Shown here piece after piece: positions 9,870 through 19,044 of a stretch of 34,105 nt of DNA. How positions within the stretch are numbered: position 1 is the first letter of the stretch; each line of letters opens with the position of its first letter. The DNA is from Porphyrobacter sp. (GTDB taxonomy: Bacteria > Pseudomonadota > Alphaproteobacteria > Sphingomonadales > Sphingomonadaceae). The translations under genes and the position numbers were made by a program. Location: the NCBI GenBank assembly GCA_013911835.1, contig JACESM010000007.1:1-34105 (forward strand). The letters run 5' to 3'. The notes below the pieces were generated by a model, which searched no databases, had not been told where the DNA came from, and saw nothing but the letters and a program-made list of their open reading frames with translations.

Positions 9870-11519
9870 TCAGAAGTTGTAGCGCAGGCCGACCAGCGCG
9901 GTGGCGAAGGCGAAGTCCTCCGCGGTGAATTCGCTGTCGACATAATCGACCGCAATCGCCGCGCGGCCCGTCAGGCGGCGGGTGATCGACTGGTTGTAGG
10001 CGGCCGAAACCCCCGCAGCGGTGGCATCATTGCCGCCTGCGCCATCGAACCAGTTGGCATAGGCATTGGCGGCGATGTTGGCGTTCTCGCCGATCTGGCG
10101 GGCAAGGCCGCCGATGACGTAGTAGCTCTCGTCGGTCAGGCCGTTGACCGGGGCGAGCACGGTGCCCGCCGCGGCGATGAAGGTGCGGCGGTCGTAGCCT
10201 GCGCCCAGCGTTGCCGTGGTGCGGCCCACCTGGCGCTGATAGGAGGCGCTCACTCCGCGCCCGCGGAAGGCGGCTGAACGGACCGAACCGAGCGAGCCGA
10301 CGATGGCTTGCCCCTGCGTGCCGTTCACCAGCCCGCTGAAATCGCCGGTCACCGGGTTGCGGATCGCCTCGAAATCGCTGTCGAGCCGCGCAAGACCGTT
10401 GTTGATGACCCCGCCAAAGCCGCTCACCCCGTCATAGGCCGCGACCGCAAAGACGCTGCGTTCGTTGGGGGCATAGGTGAAGTTGCCGTAGTAGGTGGTC
10501 GAATCGTAGCGCCGCCCGACCGAGGCCTGCAAGGACGTGCGCGAGGACGGGCGCCACAACACACCCACGTCCCACAGCAACCCGTCGACCGCAAAGGCGA
10601 TCTGGCGCGGCGCGCTCTCATCGGTGATGAAGCGTCCGTTCTCGTCACGCAGCGCCACGCCGTTGGCATCGCGAAGCGCATCGCGGCTGGAGATCTCGAC
10701 GTCCTCGTAGCCTGCCCCAGCGACGATCGCGAGGCTCTGCGTTACCGGCACAGTCACATCGCCGCGCACGTAAAGGTCGCGCACGCGCTGGTCGAGATTG
10801 CCGATATCCTCCTGAAAGCCCCCTGCGGTGACCGCAAGCCCCACCGGCAGCGGCTCGCCCGGACGCGTTCCGACGCGCAACTGGCCGAGATAGGTGATCG
10901 AATCGTCGAAGGTGTCGACCGCATTGCCGCCCTGCGTGACAAGCGCATTGTCGACCTCGAAGCGGTTGTAGCCGACCCGCGCCACGCCCTCGACCCCGAC
11001 ATCGCCGACGCGGCTGCGCAGGCTCGGCCCGGCATAGACGCTGTAGATCCGGCTTTCGGCATCCTCGCGCACCAGCGGGTTGGCGGTGACCGCCCCACCG
11101 CCATCGGCCCGCGTGCGCGAGGCGAGCGCGCCCGCTTCAAGGCTGAGCTTGCCGGGGATGATCCCCAGCGTGCCGCGCGCGATGCCGCTGATCGTGTCAG
11201 TGTCGACCGCATCATCCTCATAAGCGATGTTGCGCTCGTAGCGCAGCGAGACCGCCGCGCCGCTGTTGCGCCCCTGCAGGTTGATGTCGACCCCGGCCGC
11301 AATCTGCGTGAAGGTCACCACGTCGTTGCCCGGGCTCAGCTCGGCCGAGACGACCTGGCTGACCTCGATATAGGGCTGCACCACGCGGCTCGCGCGCTGC
11401 GAGCCGCCATCGCCGCCCTGACCTTGGGTCTGGGCCTGGGCAAAGGCGGGAGACGTCGCCGCGGCGGCAAGGCCGGCGGTCAGCAGAAATCTGGTGAGGA
11501 TGCGGGCACGCATGGTCAT
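9870..11519 (-). CDS. Outer membrane beta-barrel protein, XrtA/EPS locus-associated
   Basis: 549 aa; signal peptide (LLTAGLAAAATSPAFAQA); alternating beta-strand pattern; terminal ...ALVGLRYNF with C-terminal Phe. Confidence 0.8.
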   Translation of the reverse strand: MTMRARILTRFLLTAGLAAAATSPAFAQAQTQGQGGDGGSQRASRVVQPYIEVSQVVSAELSPGNDVVTFTQIAAGVDINLQGRNSGAAVSLRYERNIAYEDDAVDTDTISGIARGTLGIIPGKLSLEAGALASRTRADGGGAVTANPLVREDAESRIYSVYAGPSLRSRVGDVGVEGVARVGYNRFEVDNALVTQGGNAVDTFDDSITYLGQLRVGTRPGEPLPVGLAVTAGGFQEDIGNLDQRVRDLYVRGDVTVPVTQSLAIVAGAGYEDVEISSRDALRDANGVALRDENGRFITDESAPRQIAFAVDGLLWDVGVLWRPSSRTSLQASVGRRYDSTTYYGNFTYAPNERSVFAVAAYDGVSGFGGVINNGLARLDSDFEAIRNPVTGDFSGLVNGTQGQAIVGSLGSVRSAAFRGRGVSASYQRQVGRTTATLGAGYDRRTFIAAAGTVLAPVNGLTDESYYVIGGLARQIGENANIAANAYANWFDGAGGNDATAAGVSAAYNQSITRRLTGRAAIAVDYVDSEFTAEDFAFATALVGLRYNF

Positions 11520-12496
11520 TTCCCCTTCGCGCCATAATAGGAACCGAAGCGTCGGCCCGAGGGGCTGTAGCGCGCGGCGTTGAGCAGGAGCTTGATGTCG
11601 CCGCAGGCCGAAAGCAGCTGCTGCGCATCCTCGAGCGCGGCGCGGCTGGTCTCGTCGGCGCGCACCACCAGCAGCGCCTGCCCGACATGCTTGGCAAGTT
11701 CGGCGGCGGGCGAGGCGGCAAGCGCGGGCGGCGTGTCGAAGATCAGGATCCGGTCGGGCGCGCCTTCGGTCAGGCGGTCGAGCACTTCGGCGGTGCGGGT
11801 GCTGGCGAGATATTCGGCATCGAGTGCACTCGCCTTGCCCGCAGGCAGCACGAACAGGCCCTCGATATCGGTTTTGATGACGAGGCTTTCAGGCAGGATG
11901 CGCGGGTCGGCGAGCGCGTCCATCAGGCCTTCTTCGGCATCAATCCCGAGACGTTCGGTGATGCTCGGCTTGACGACATCGGCATCGACCAGCAGCACCT
12001 CGAGGCCCCGTTCCGCGGCGAGCGCGATGGCGAGGTTGGTGGCGCAATAGGTCTTGCCCTCGCCCGTGTGCGGCGAGCACACGAGGATGCGGCGCGCGAG
12101 CGGAGACGCGCCGGTGCGGGCATCGGCGAGCAGCTCGCGCTTGACGATCCGGAACTCTTCCAGAAGGCCGGTAACGGGGTCTTCCGGCACGATCAGACCA
12201 CCATCGCGCAGGTGCTCGCGGTCGATCCGCACCACCGGCCCACTGAAGGCAACGGCGCGCGGTGGACGCGGCGCGGCCACCGCGGGTTCGGGCACCGGAG
12301 CGGGTTGGGCTGCGCGCGCGGCCTGCTGGGGCTGCACCGGAGCGGGAGCCGGACGGCGCAGCGCCTGCGGCACCGGCGGCACCTCGGGCAGCACCGGCGC
12401 GTGCCCACGCGGATCAAGCCCGAAAGCCGCATCCGCACGTTCGAACAGCGATGCCGGCCTTGCGCCCTCGCGGTTGATCTTGCCCTGATCGGTCAT
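11516..12496 (-). CDS. CpsD/CapB-type (XrtA-associated) tyrosine autokinase
   Basis: 326 aa; Walker A SPHTGEGKTYCATNLAIALA, Walker A' VLLVDADVVKP, LIFDTPPALA; Tyr residues at C-terminus (RYSPSGRRFGSYYGAKGK). Confidence 0.9.
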   Translation of the reverse strand: MTDQGKINREGARPASLFERADAAFGLDPRGHAPVLPEVPPVPQALRRPAPAPVQPQQAARAAQPAPVPEPAVAAPRPPRAVAFSGPVVRIDREHLRDGGLIVPEDPVTGLLEEFRIVKRELLADARTGASPLARRILVCSPHTGEGKTYCATNLAIALAAERGLEVLLVDADVVKPSITERLGIDAEEGLMDALADPRILPESLVIKTDIEGLFVLPAGKASALDAEYLASTRTAEVLDRLTEGAPDRILIFDTPPALAASPAAELAKHVGQALLVVRADETSRAALEDAQQLLSACGDIKLLLNAARYSPSGRRFGSYYGAKGK

Positions 12497-12512
12497 TGCT
12501 CTTGTCCCGTCC

Positions 12513-14033
12513 TCAGGCCACGCCGCCGACCGAGACGAACTCGATCGCCAGCAAAATCACGAACATTGCGCCAAGCCCCCCGCAGGCCCCGGCAAACTGC
12601 TTGAGCCGCTTCGCCTCGATCGCGCGCGCGGCTTCCGAGACCGTCAGCGAAATCGCGCCAATCACCGGCAGATCGAAGGCGCGCTCCAGCTTCTGCGGCG
12701 TCGCAAAGCTCGATTTGAGCTGGCCGAGCGCATAGGCCACGGCCACCCCCGCCCCAATGCCGACGACCAGCACGCCGAGCAGCAGCAGCGGCCGATTGGG
12801 CGCGGCGGGGTTCTGCGGGACGCCCGGCTGCTGGATGATGTCGAACCGGAACTGGCTGGCCTTGTCCTCGACCTTGCCGCGGGTCTTCAGCGCCTCGCGG
12901 TCCTGAAGCAGCTTCTCGTAGTTCTGGCGCAGCACGTCATAGTCGCGGCTGATGCGATTGGCCTCGGCCGCGACCGCAGGCTCGCTCGCCTGGCTCGCCA
13001 TCAACGCGGCGGCATTGCTCTGGAGCGCCGCGCGCCGGGCCTGGAGCGCCTCGACGCTTGCCTGCCGCTCGCTCTTGATCGCAACCAGCGAAGCATAGGC
13101 GGGGTTCGGCGTACCGCCCGCATCATCGCCCGCCGCCGCGGCCTGACGCGCAAGGATTGCGACCTGCTTGTTGGTGGAGACGACATCGGGGTGGCTTTCG
13201 GTCAGCCCGCGCCCGCGCAGTTCGGCAAGCTGGGTCTGGGCCTGAAGCAGCGCGGCCTTGGGCCCGGTCGCATCGCGCCCGCTGGCAACTGTGCGCGCGG
13301 TGCTCGAAATCTGACCCGAGATCGCTGCAAGCCCGCTTTGCGCGGCGGCAAGATCGGCCTCGACATTGCGCAGTTCGGCGCGCGCGTCCTGCACCTTCTT
13401 CGACAGGCTGTCCGACCCGCCGACGAGGTCGGGATATTGCGATTCGAACGCCAGACGGCGCTGTTCGGCCTGTTCGAGCTCGGCCTTGCGTTCCTGCAAC
13501 TGACGGTCGAGATCGCCGATCGCGGTGCTGATCCCGGTGCGGCTGCCGATGACATATTCCTCGCGCAGGATGTCGAGCAGCTTCTGCACCACATCGCGCG
13601 CGAGCACCGCGTTCTCGGCGTCGGAGAATTCGCTGCGGCCGATCTCGGCGGTGATCTGGAACAGATTGTCCTGCTCGGAGGTCACCTTGACCTTCTTCTC
13701 GAGCGCGGCCACCGCCCCGTCGAGCGCGCCGCGTTCGGTGATGCCCTCGCCCAGACGCGTGGTGGTGATGACCTTTTCGAGGTTCTTGGCGCTCGAAAGG
13801 GTCTGGCGCACCCGCATGATCTCTTCCTTGCCGTCACCGGCAATGCCGAGCTGCTTGGAGAGCACGTCCTCGACATCGACATAGACGCGCGCCTTGCTCT
13901 CGTAGGCATTGGGGATCATGCTGACCACCAGCCATCCGAGCAGGCACACGCCCCACGCAACCGCGATCGCGATCCAGCGCCGGTGCCAGACCGACCAGAG
14001 CGCCGCGCGCAGTTCGTCAAAGATCTCGCTCAT
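12513..14033 (-). CDS. XrtA system polysaccharide chain-length determinant (Wzz-like)
   Basis: 506 aa; N-terminal TM and YESKARVYVDVEDVL, long coiled-coil periplasmic region, C-terminal TM. Confidence 0.9.
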   Translation of the reverse strand: MSEIFDELRAALWSVWHRRWIAIAVAWGVCLLGWLVVSMIPNAYESKARVYVDVEDVLSKQLGIAGDGKEEIMRVRQTLSSAKNLEKVITTTRLGEGITERGALDGAVAALEKKVKVTSEQDNLFQITAEIGRSEFSDAENAVLARDVVQKLLDILREEYVIGSRTGISTAIGDLDRQLQERKAELEQAEQRRLAFESQYPDLVGGSDSLSKKVQDARAELRNVEADLAAAQSGLAAISGQISSTARTVASGRDATGPKAALLQAQTQLAELRGRGLTESHPDVVSTNKQVAILARQAAAAGDDAGGTPNPAYASLVAIKSERQASVEALQARRAALQSNAAALMASQASEPAVAAEANRISRDYDVLRQNYEKLLQDREALKTRGKVEDKASQFRFDIIQQPGVPQNPAAPNRPLLLLGVLVVGIGAGVAVAYALGQLKSSFATPQKLERAFDLPVIGAISLTVSEAARAIEAKRLKQFAGACGGLGAMFVILLAIEFVSVGGVA

Positions 14034-14048
14034 CCCTCCACGCGCCCC

Positions 14049-14690
14049 TTAGAAACGGCTCTCGGGGATGATGATGGTGTCGCCGGGCTTGAGCATGACG
14101 TTGGCGCTCGAATCGCCCTTGCGGATCAGGTCAGACAGACGCAGGCGGTATTCGGTCTGGGTGCCTTTCGCACGGTCGAGCCGGATCAGCTTGGCGCGGT
14201 TGCCAGCGGCGAATTCATTGAGCCCGCCGACCGCGATCATCGCGTCCAGTGCGGTCATGTTGGCGCGGAAGGGCAGCGATGCGGGCTGCGGCGTCGCGCC
14301 GATGATCCGCACCTGCTGGGTGAAGTTGCCCTCAGGGGTGTTGACGATCACCGAGACGATCGGCTGTTCGATATATTTCGACAACTCGCCCGCGATGTAA
14401 TCCTGCAACTGGGTGGCGGTCTTGCCCACGGCGGGGATGTCCTGCACCAGCGGGATTGTCAGCCGCCCGTCGGGGCGCACGCGCACCTTGTCGGCGCTGA
14501 GTTCGGGATTGCGCCAGACGTGGATGGTGATCTCGTCGAGCGGGCCGATGGTGTATTCCTCGCTCGGCACGATGCTGCCATCGCCATAGGAGGCGGGCGG
14601 AAGCTCCTTGCCTGTGCTCGCGCAGGCGCCGAGCAGGGCAGCCAGAAGGCCAATGGCCAGAAGGCGCTTGAGGTCGGAAAGCTGGAACAT
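14049..14690 (-). CDS. XrtA/PEP-CTERM system exopolysaccharide export protein (Wza-like lipoprotein)
   Basis: 213 aa from MFQLSDLKRLL; lipobox LLGAC; YTIGPLDEITIHVWRNPELS; SLBB-like region; C-term MLKPGDTIIIPESRF. Confidence 0.92.
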   Translation of the reverse strand: MFQLSDLKRLLAIGLLAALLGACASTGKELPPASYGDGSIVPSEEYTIGPLDEITIHVWRNPELSADKVRVRPDGRLTIPLVQDIPAVGKTATQLQDYIAGELSKYIEQPIVSVIVNTPEGNFTQQVRIIGATPQPASLPFRANMTALDAMIAVGGLNEFAAGNRAKLIRLDRAKGTQTEYRLRLSDLIRKGDSSANVMLKPGDTIIIPESRF

Positions 14691-14897
14691 CGGTCTTGGA
14701 TCCTTGGGCCTGGCCCGGACGCACCGCCGATGTGCAGGAGCGACCTGCGACACGGAGCGCCCGGAAAGTCGGGGTTCTTGTCGCCGGAAATGGTGAAGAT
14801 AAGATTAGTTATACAGCGCCGAAAAGGCCCCCATCCCGGATCGGGACACCGCCCCGGCGAGCCTTAACGCGCGCGGTTAACGGCGCGCCTGGGGCGC

Positions 14898-16124
14898 TCA
14901 GACGAGCAATTCGGCTGCCGGACCATGGCCGAGAAAGGCGCTCGGAGAGGCGGTCGCGCCGTAAGCCCCGGCGCAGAACACCGCGACCAGATCGCCCACC
15001 TCGGCGCGCGGCATCATGGCGTTGTCGGCGAGTCGGTCGAGCGGTGTGCACAGGCAGCCGACGATGTTGACTTCCTCGGTCGCTTCGGCCCCGTAACGCG
15101 TTGCAATTGCGGAAGGATAGTTGCGGCGCACGACGGTGCCGAAATTGCCCGAGGCTGCCAGTTGGTGGTGCAGGCCGCCATCGGTGACGAGGAAGGTCAC
15201 GCCGTGGCTTTCCTTGCGGTCGATGATGCGGGTCAGATAGACCCCCGCCTCGCCGACAAGGTAGCGGCCGAGTTCCATGCACAGGTCGGTTTCCGCCAGT
15301 GCCGGTGGCAGGTTCGCGACCCTCTCGGCCAGCGCAGCGCCCACTTTGGCGAGGTCCACGGGGGTATCGCCGGGGAAATAGGGAATGCCCAGCCCGCCGC
15401 CCATGTTGAGCTTGGGGCAAGGCGCGCCGATGGCTTCGGTGAGTTCCGCGGCGAGCGCGAGGACATTGGCCTGCGCCTCGATGATGGCCTCCGCGCCGAG
15501 GGTCTGGCTGCCGGTGAAGATGTGGAGGCCGCGCCACTCGGCGCCTTGCGCGATCAGGTGTTTTGCAAGCGCCGGGACACGCTCGGCATCGACCCCGAAC
15601 TGCTTGGCCCCGCCGCCCATCTTCATGCCCGATCCGGTCATGACGAAGCTGGGGTTCACCCGCACCGCAATGCGCGGCACGATGCCGAGCCGCTGGCCGA
15701 TCGCAAGCGCGCGCGCGCCCTCGCCCTCGCTCTCGCAGTTGAGCGTGACACCGGCGGCAATGGCGGCCTCCAATTCCTCGTCACGCTTGCCGGGGCCCGC
15801 GAAGGAGATGCGCTGCGGGTCGATCCCTGCGGCTCGGCACAGCGTCAGTTCCCCCGCCGAGGCGATGTCGAACCCGTCCACCAAGGGCGCCATGTGGGCG
15901 ATCACCTCGGCAAGCGGGTTGGCCTTGACCGCGTAGTTCAAGCCCACCCGCTGCGGCAGGGCGGCGCGCAGTTCGGCAACCCGCCGGTCGAGCATCACCC
16001 TGGAATAGACGAACACCGGCGTGCACCCCGCCTCGGCCACCAGCTCGCTCGCGCGGCGTCCGGCGATGGCGAGTTCGCCCCCGATGCATTCAAAGCCGGG
16101 GGGGATCGGGCCGACGGGCTTCAT
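14898..16124 (-). CDS. PLP-dependent decarboxylase, exosortase A system-associated (TIGR03099-like)
   Basis: 408 aa; PLP Lys in LNYAVKANPLAEV, GGGLGIPYF, LGRYLVGEAGVYLTRI, VGCLCTPLD; fold-III LysA/ornithine decarboxylase-like. Confidence 0.92.
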   Translation of the reverse strand: MKPVGPIPPGFECIGGELAIAGRRASELVAEAGCTPVFVYSRVMLDRRVAELRAALPQRVGLNYAVKANPLAEVIAHMAPLVDGFDIASAGELTLCRAAGIDPQRISFAGPGKRDEELEAAIAAGVTLNCESEGEGARALAIGQRLGIVPRIAVRVNPSFVMTGSGMKMGGGAKQFGVDAERVPALAKHLIAQGAEWRGLHIFTGSQTLGAEAIIEAQANVLALAAELTEAIGAPCPKLNMGGGLGIPYFPGDTPVDLAKVGAALAERVANLPPALAETDLCMELGRYLVGEAGVYLTRIIDRKESHGVTFLVTDGGLHHQLAASGNFGTVVRRNYPSAIATRYGAEATEEVNIVGCLCTPLDRLADNAMMPRAEVGDLVAVFCAGAYGATASPSAFLGHGPAAELLV

Positions 16125-17662
16125 TCTGCGAATTCCTTGTTGAGTTCGGCCTGGAGCGCGGTGCGGTCGATCTTGCCGTTAGGATTGAGCGGCATCGCAT
16201 TACGCCAATGGATCATCTGCGGCTGCATGAAATTCGGAAGGTCGCGCTGGAGCCGCTTGGCAAGCTCCTCGCGCGCGGCCTCGTCACCGCGCACCACCAG
16301 ATGCACCGCCTGCCCGAGGCGCGGGTGCGGTACGCCGAGCGCGACCGCTTCCGCTGCCAAGCCGGTCGCGAGCGCCGCCTCCTCGATCTCCTGCGGGGAT
16401 ATGCGGTTGCCCGCGCTCTTGATCATCGCATCGCGCCGCCCGGCGAAAAAGAGCAGGCCTTGCGGGTCGCGCTTTACCCGGTCGCCCGAGAACACCGCCA
16501 TCCCGCCATATTGGGATGCGGCAGGTGCAGGCTTGAAGCGCTCCGCCGTCCGCTCCGGATCCTGCCAGTAGCCTTGCGCGACCAGCGGCCCGCAATGGAC
16601 CAGTTCGCCCTCCTCGCCATCGGCGGCGACCTTGCCGCCGTCGTTCACCACCAGAATCTCGGCAAAGGGGATCGCCTTGCCCATCGAGGTGGGGTGGCTG
16701 TCGACCAGCGCGGGATCGAGGTAGGTCGAGCGGAAGGCTTCGGTGAGGCCATACATCGGGAACAGCCGTGCCTCGGGGAACAGCCCGCGCAAGGAGCGCA
16801 CCAGATCGACCGTCAGCGCCCCGCCGCTATTGGTCAGTCGCCGCAGCGGCGCGCGGGCCTCGGCAGGCCATTCGGTCTCGGTCAGCTGCACCCACAGCGG
16901 CGGCACCGCGGCGAGCGTCGTTACACCGTGCTTCGCGCAGGCCTTGGCGACATCCTTGGGGAACAGGAAATCGAGCGGCACCACGCAGCCGCCAGCATAC
17001 CACGTCGAGAGAAGCTGATTCTGCCCGTAGTCGAACGACAGCGGCAGCACGGCGAGCGTCACGTCGTCCTCGGCGAGCCCAAGGTAATGCGCCACGCTTA
17101 CCGCGCCCAGCCACATATTGGCATGGCTCAGCATCACCCCCTTGGGGCGGCCGGTGGAGCCGCTGGTGTAGAGGATCGCCGCCAGCTCTTCCGGATCGGC
17201 CTGCGAGGGGGCAAGTTCCAGCCCCGCCGCCTCCGCCGCGGCCAGCGCCTCTGCCTCGTCCAGCACTGCGCAGCCTTCGGGCAGATCACCCGGTTCGAGG
17301 CTGGCAAGCCGTGAGGGCGTGCCGATCAGCAGCGCCGCCCCGCTATCGGCGAGAATATGCGCGACCTGCGCGCGCTTGAGCAGCGGGTTGATCGGGACAT
17401 GCACCAGCCCCGCCCGCGCAGCCGCCAGCGGCAGCAGGCACGTCAGCTCGCCCTTGGCCGCCCAGCTCGCCACCCGCGAAGCCTTTGCGGGCACCTCGCG
17501 CGCCAGCCATCCGGCGAGCTTGGCAACACGCTGTCTTAACTGATTGTGGTTAAGGCTACCGTCCCGAAGCACCAGCGCCGGCCGCTCGCCGTACCCTCCC
17601 GCCCCCGCCAATTCGGCAAGGTGGTCGAGCGGGCGCGGGGTCGGATCTGGCAGGCAGGGCAT
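16121..17662 (-). CDS. Acyl-CoA ligase (AMP-forming), exosortase A system-associated (TIGR03098-like)
   Basis: 513 aa; ILYTSGSTGRPKGVMLSHANM, YGLTEAF, GKIDRTAL; ATGA overlap with the decarboxylase. Confidence 0.92.
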   Translation of the reverse strand: MPCLPDPTPRPLDHLAELAGAGGYGERPALVLRDGSLNHNQLRQRVAKLAGWLAREVPAKASRVASWAAKGELTCLLPLAAARAGLVHVPINPLLKRAQVAHILADSGAALLIGTPSRLASLEPGDLPEGCAVLDEAEALAAAEAAGLELAPSQADPEELAAILYTSGSTGRPKGVMLSHANMWLGAVSVAHYLGLAEDDVTLAVLPLSFDYGQNQLLSTWYAGGCVVPLDFLFPKDVAKACAKHGVTTLAAVPPLWVQLTETEWPAEARAPLRRLTNSGGALTVDLVRSLRGLFPEARLFPMYGLTEAFRSTYLDPALVDSHPTSMGKAIPFAEILVVNDGGKVAADGEEGELVHCGPLVAQGYWQDPERTAERFKPAPAASQYGGMAVFSGDRVKRDPQGLLFFAGRRDAMIKSAGNRISPQEIEEAALATGLAAEAVALGVPHPRLGQAVHLVVRGDEAAREELAKRLQRDLPNFMQPQMIHWRNAMPLNPNGKIDRTALQAELNKEFAE

Positions 17663-17680
17663 AAGGGATGCGGACTTTCA

Positions 17681-18691
17681 GTGATCGAAGCGCGGTATCA
17701 CGATAGCGTTAACGTCTTGCAAGCCCTCACGGCTTCGCAGGCCGCCCAAGGCATCGGCGCGCCCTTCGACCGGGCCGAGTGGTTCGCGCTGCTGGCCGAG
17801 ACCGGGCTCGTCCCGCTCGTCGCCATCGCCAGCGACACGGAAAACACCGCGGCGCTCGCGCTGACCGAGAGCGATGGGCGCATCACCCCCTTGCGCAACT
17901 GGTACTCTTTCACATGGCGCGAATTGGCTCCGGCGGGCGCAGCGGGTGATCGCCTGCTCGCAAGCATCGCGCGCCAGCTGAAAACCCGCGGGTGGCGCGT
18001 AACGCTCGAGCCCGTGCCCGAGGAGGACGGCTCGGCCGAGCGGCTCGCACGCGCCTTCCGCGCAGCGGGCTGGCGCGTGGCGGTGGAGCCCTGCGACATC
18101 AACCACGTCCTGCCCGTGAAAGGCCGCAGCTTCGCCGAATATTGGGAGACCCGCCCCGGCCCCCTGCGCACCACATTCAAGCGCAAGGCGAAGAAGGTCG
18201 AGGTCGAGGTGCTGACGCATTTCGACGCGGACGTCTGGGCCGATTACGAGACGATCTACGCCGCCAGCTGGAAGCCCGCCGAAGACCAGCCCGCGATGCT
18301 GCGCGCCTTTGCGCAAGCCGAGGGCGCCGCGGGTCGCCTGCGCCTCGGCATCGCCCGCGCCGATGGCCTTGCGGTCGCCGCGCAGGCCTGGACGGTTGAA
18401 AACGGCACGGCCTTCATCCACAAGCTCGCCCATCTCGAAAGCCACAAGCACCTCTCCGCCGGCACCACCCTGACCGCCGAACTGTTCCGCCACGTGATCG
18501 ACATCGACCGCGTCGCGCTGGTCGATTTCGGCACTGGTGACCAGAGCTACAAGGCCGACTGGATGGAGGAGGTGCGCCCGCGCTATCGCATCGATTGCCT
18601 CGATCCCGCTCGCCCTCGCGCCTGGCCCGCGCTCGCCAAGCGGCTGCTGCGGGGCAGCGCAAAACTTGCGCCCTCGCCCGCGCATGGCTAA
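17681..18691 (+). CDS. FemAB/GNAT-fold acyltransferase-like protein
   Basis: GTG start at 17681 (VIEARYHDSVNVL); AFIHKLAHLESHKHLSAGTTLTAELFRHVIDIDRVALVDFGTGDQSYKADWM resembles CelD/BioF2-like GNAT; divergent from the ligase. Confidence 0.78.
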   Translation: MIEARYHDSVNVLQALTASQAAQGIGAPFDRAEWFALLAETGLVPLVAIASDTENTAALALTESDGRITPLRNWYSFTWRELAPAGAAGDRLLASIARQLKTRGWRVTLEPVPEEDGSAERLARAFRAAGWRVAVEPCDINHVLPVKGRSFAEYWETRPGPLRTTFKRKAKKVEVEVLTHFDADVWADYETIYAASWKPAEDQPAMLRAFAQAEGAAGRLRLGIARADGLAVAAQAWTVENGTAFIHKLAHLESHKHLSAGTTLTAELFRHVIDIDRVALVDFGTGDQSYKADWMEEVRPRYRIDCLDPARPRAWPALAKRLLRGSAKLAPSPAHG

Positions 18692-18745
18692 GCCCCGCCG
18701 CCACGGCCCGGGAATAAGGGCTGAACAGGGACTTTTGCACAGCCG

Positions 18746-19030
18746 ATGACCGTTTCGCACAACCTCGATGGCGCCGCGCTCGATCTCGAACTCAAAGGGC
18801 TCATCGCCGACGTGCTGGGCCTCGACCCCGAGCAGGCGCAGGCGCTCGGCCCGGACTCGGGGTTGTTCGGCCACCTGCCCGAACTGGATTCGATGGCGGT
18901 CGCGGGTCTGCTGACCGAGATGGAAGACCGGCTTGGCATCGTTATCGAGGATGACGATGTGGATGGCGAAATGCTCGAGACCTACGGGGCCTTGCGCGCC
19001 TTCGCCGAGGCCAAGCTCGGCGGCTGCTGA
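18746..19030 (+). CDS. Acyl carrier protein
   Basis: 94 aa acidic protein; phosphopantetheine site context LFGHLPELDSMAVAGLL. Confidence 0.9.
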   Translation: MTVSHNLDGAALDLELKGLIADVLGLDPEQAQALGPDSGLFGHLPELDSMAVAGLLTEMEDRLGIVIEDDDVDGEMLETYGALRAFAEAKLGGC

Positions 19031-19044
19031 GCCCCGCGCCCCGC

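Noticed and set aside
13191-14867. 558-aa plus-strand ORF
   Set aside because: Antisense shadow of the Wzz-like and Wza-like genes, with no recognisable domain.
14864-14880. Possible CtrA binding site (TTAA-N7-TTAA)
   Set aside because: TTAA half-sites here are separated by 9 nt (10 nt at 17536-17553), not the 7 nt of the CtrA consensus.
14925-16571. 548-aa plus-strand ORF
   Set aside because: Antisense to the decarboxylase and ligase, both of which have intact family motifs on the minus strand.
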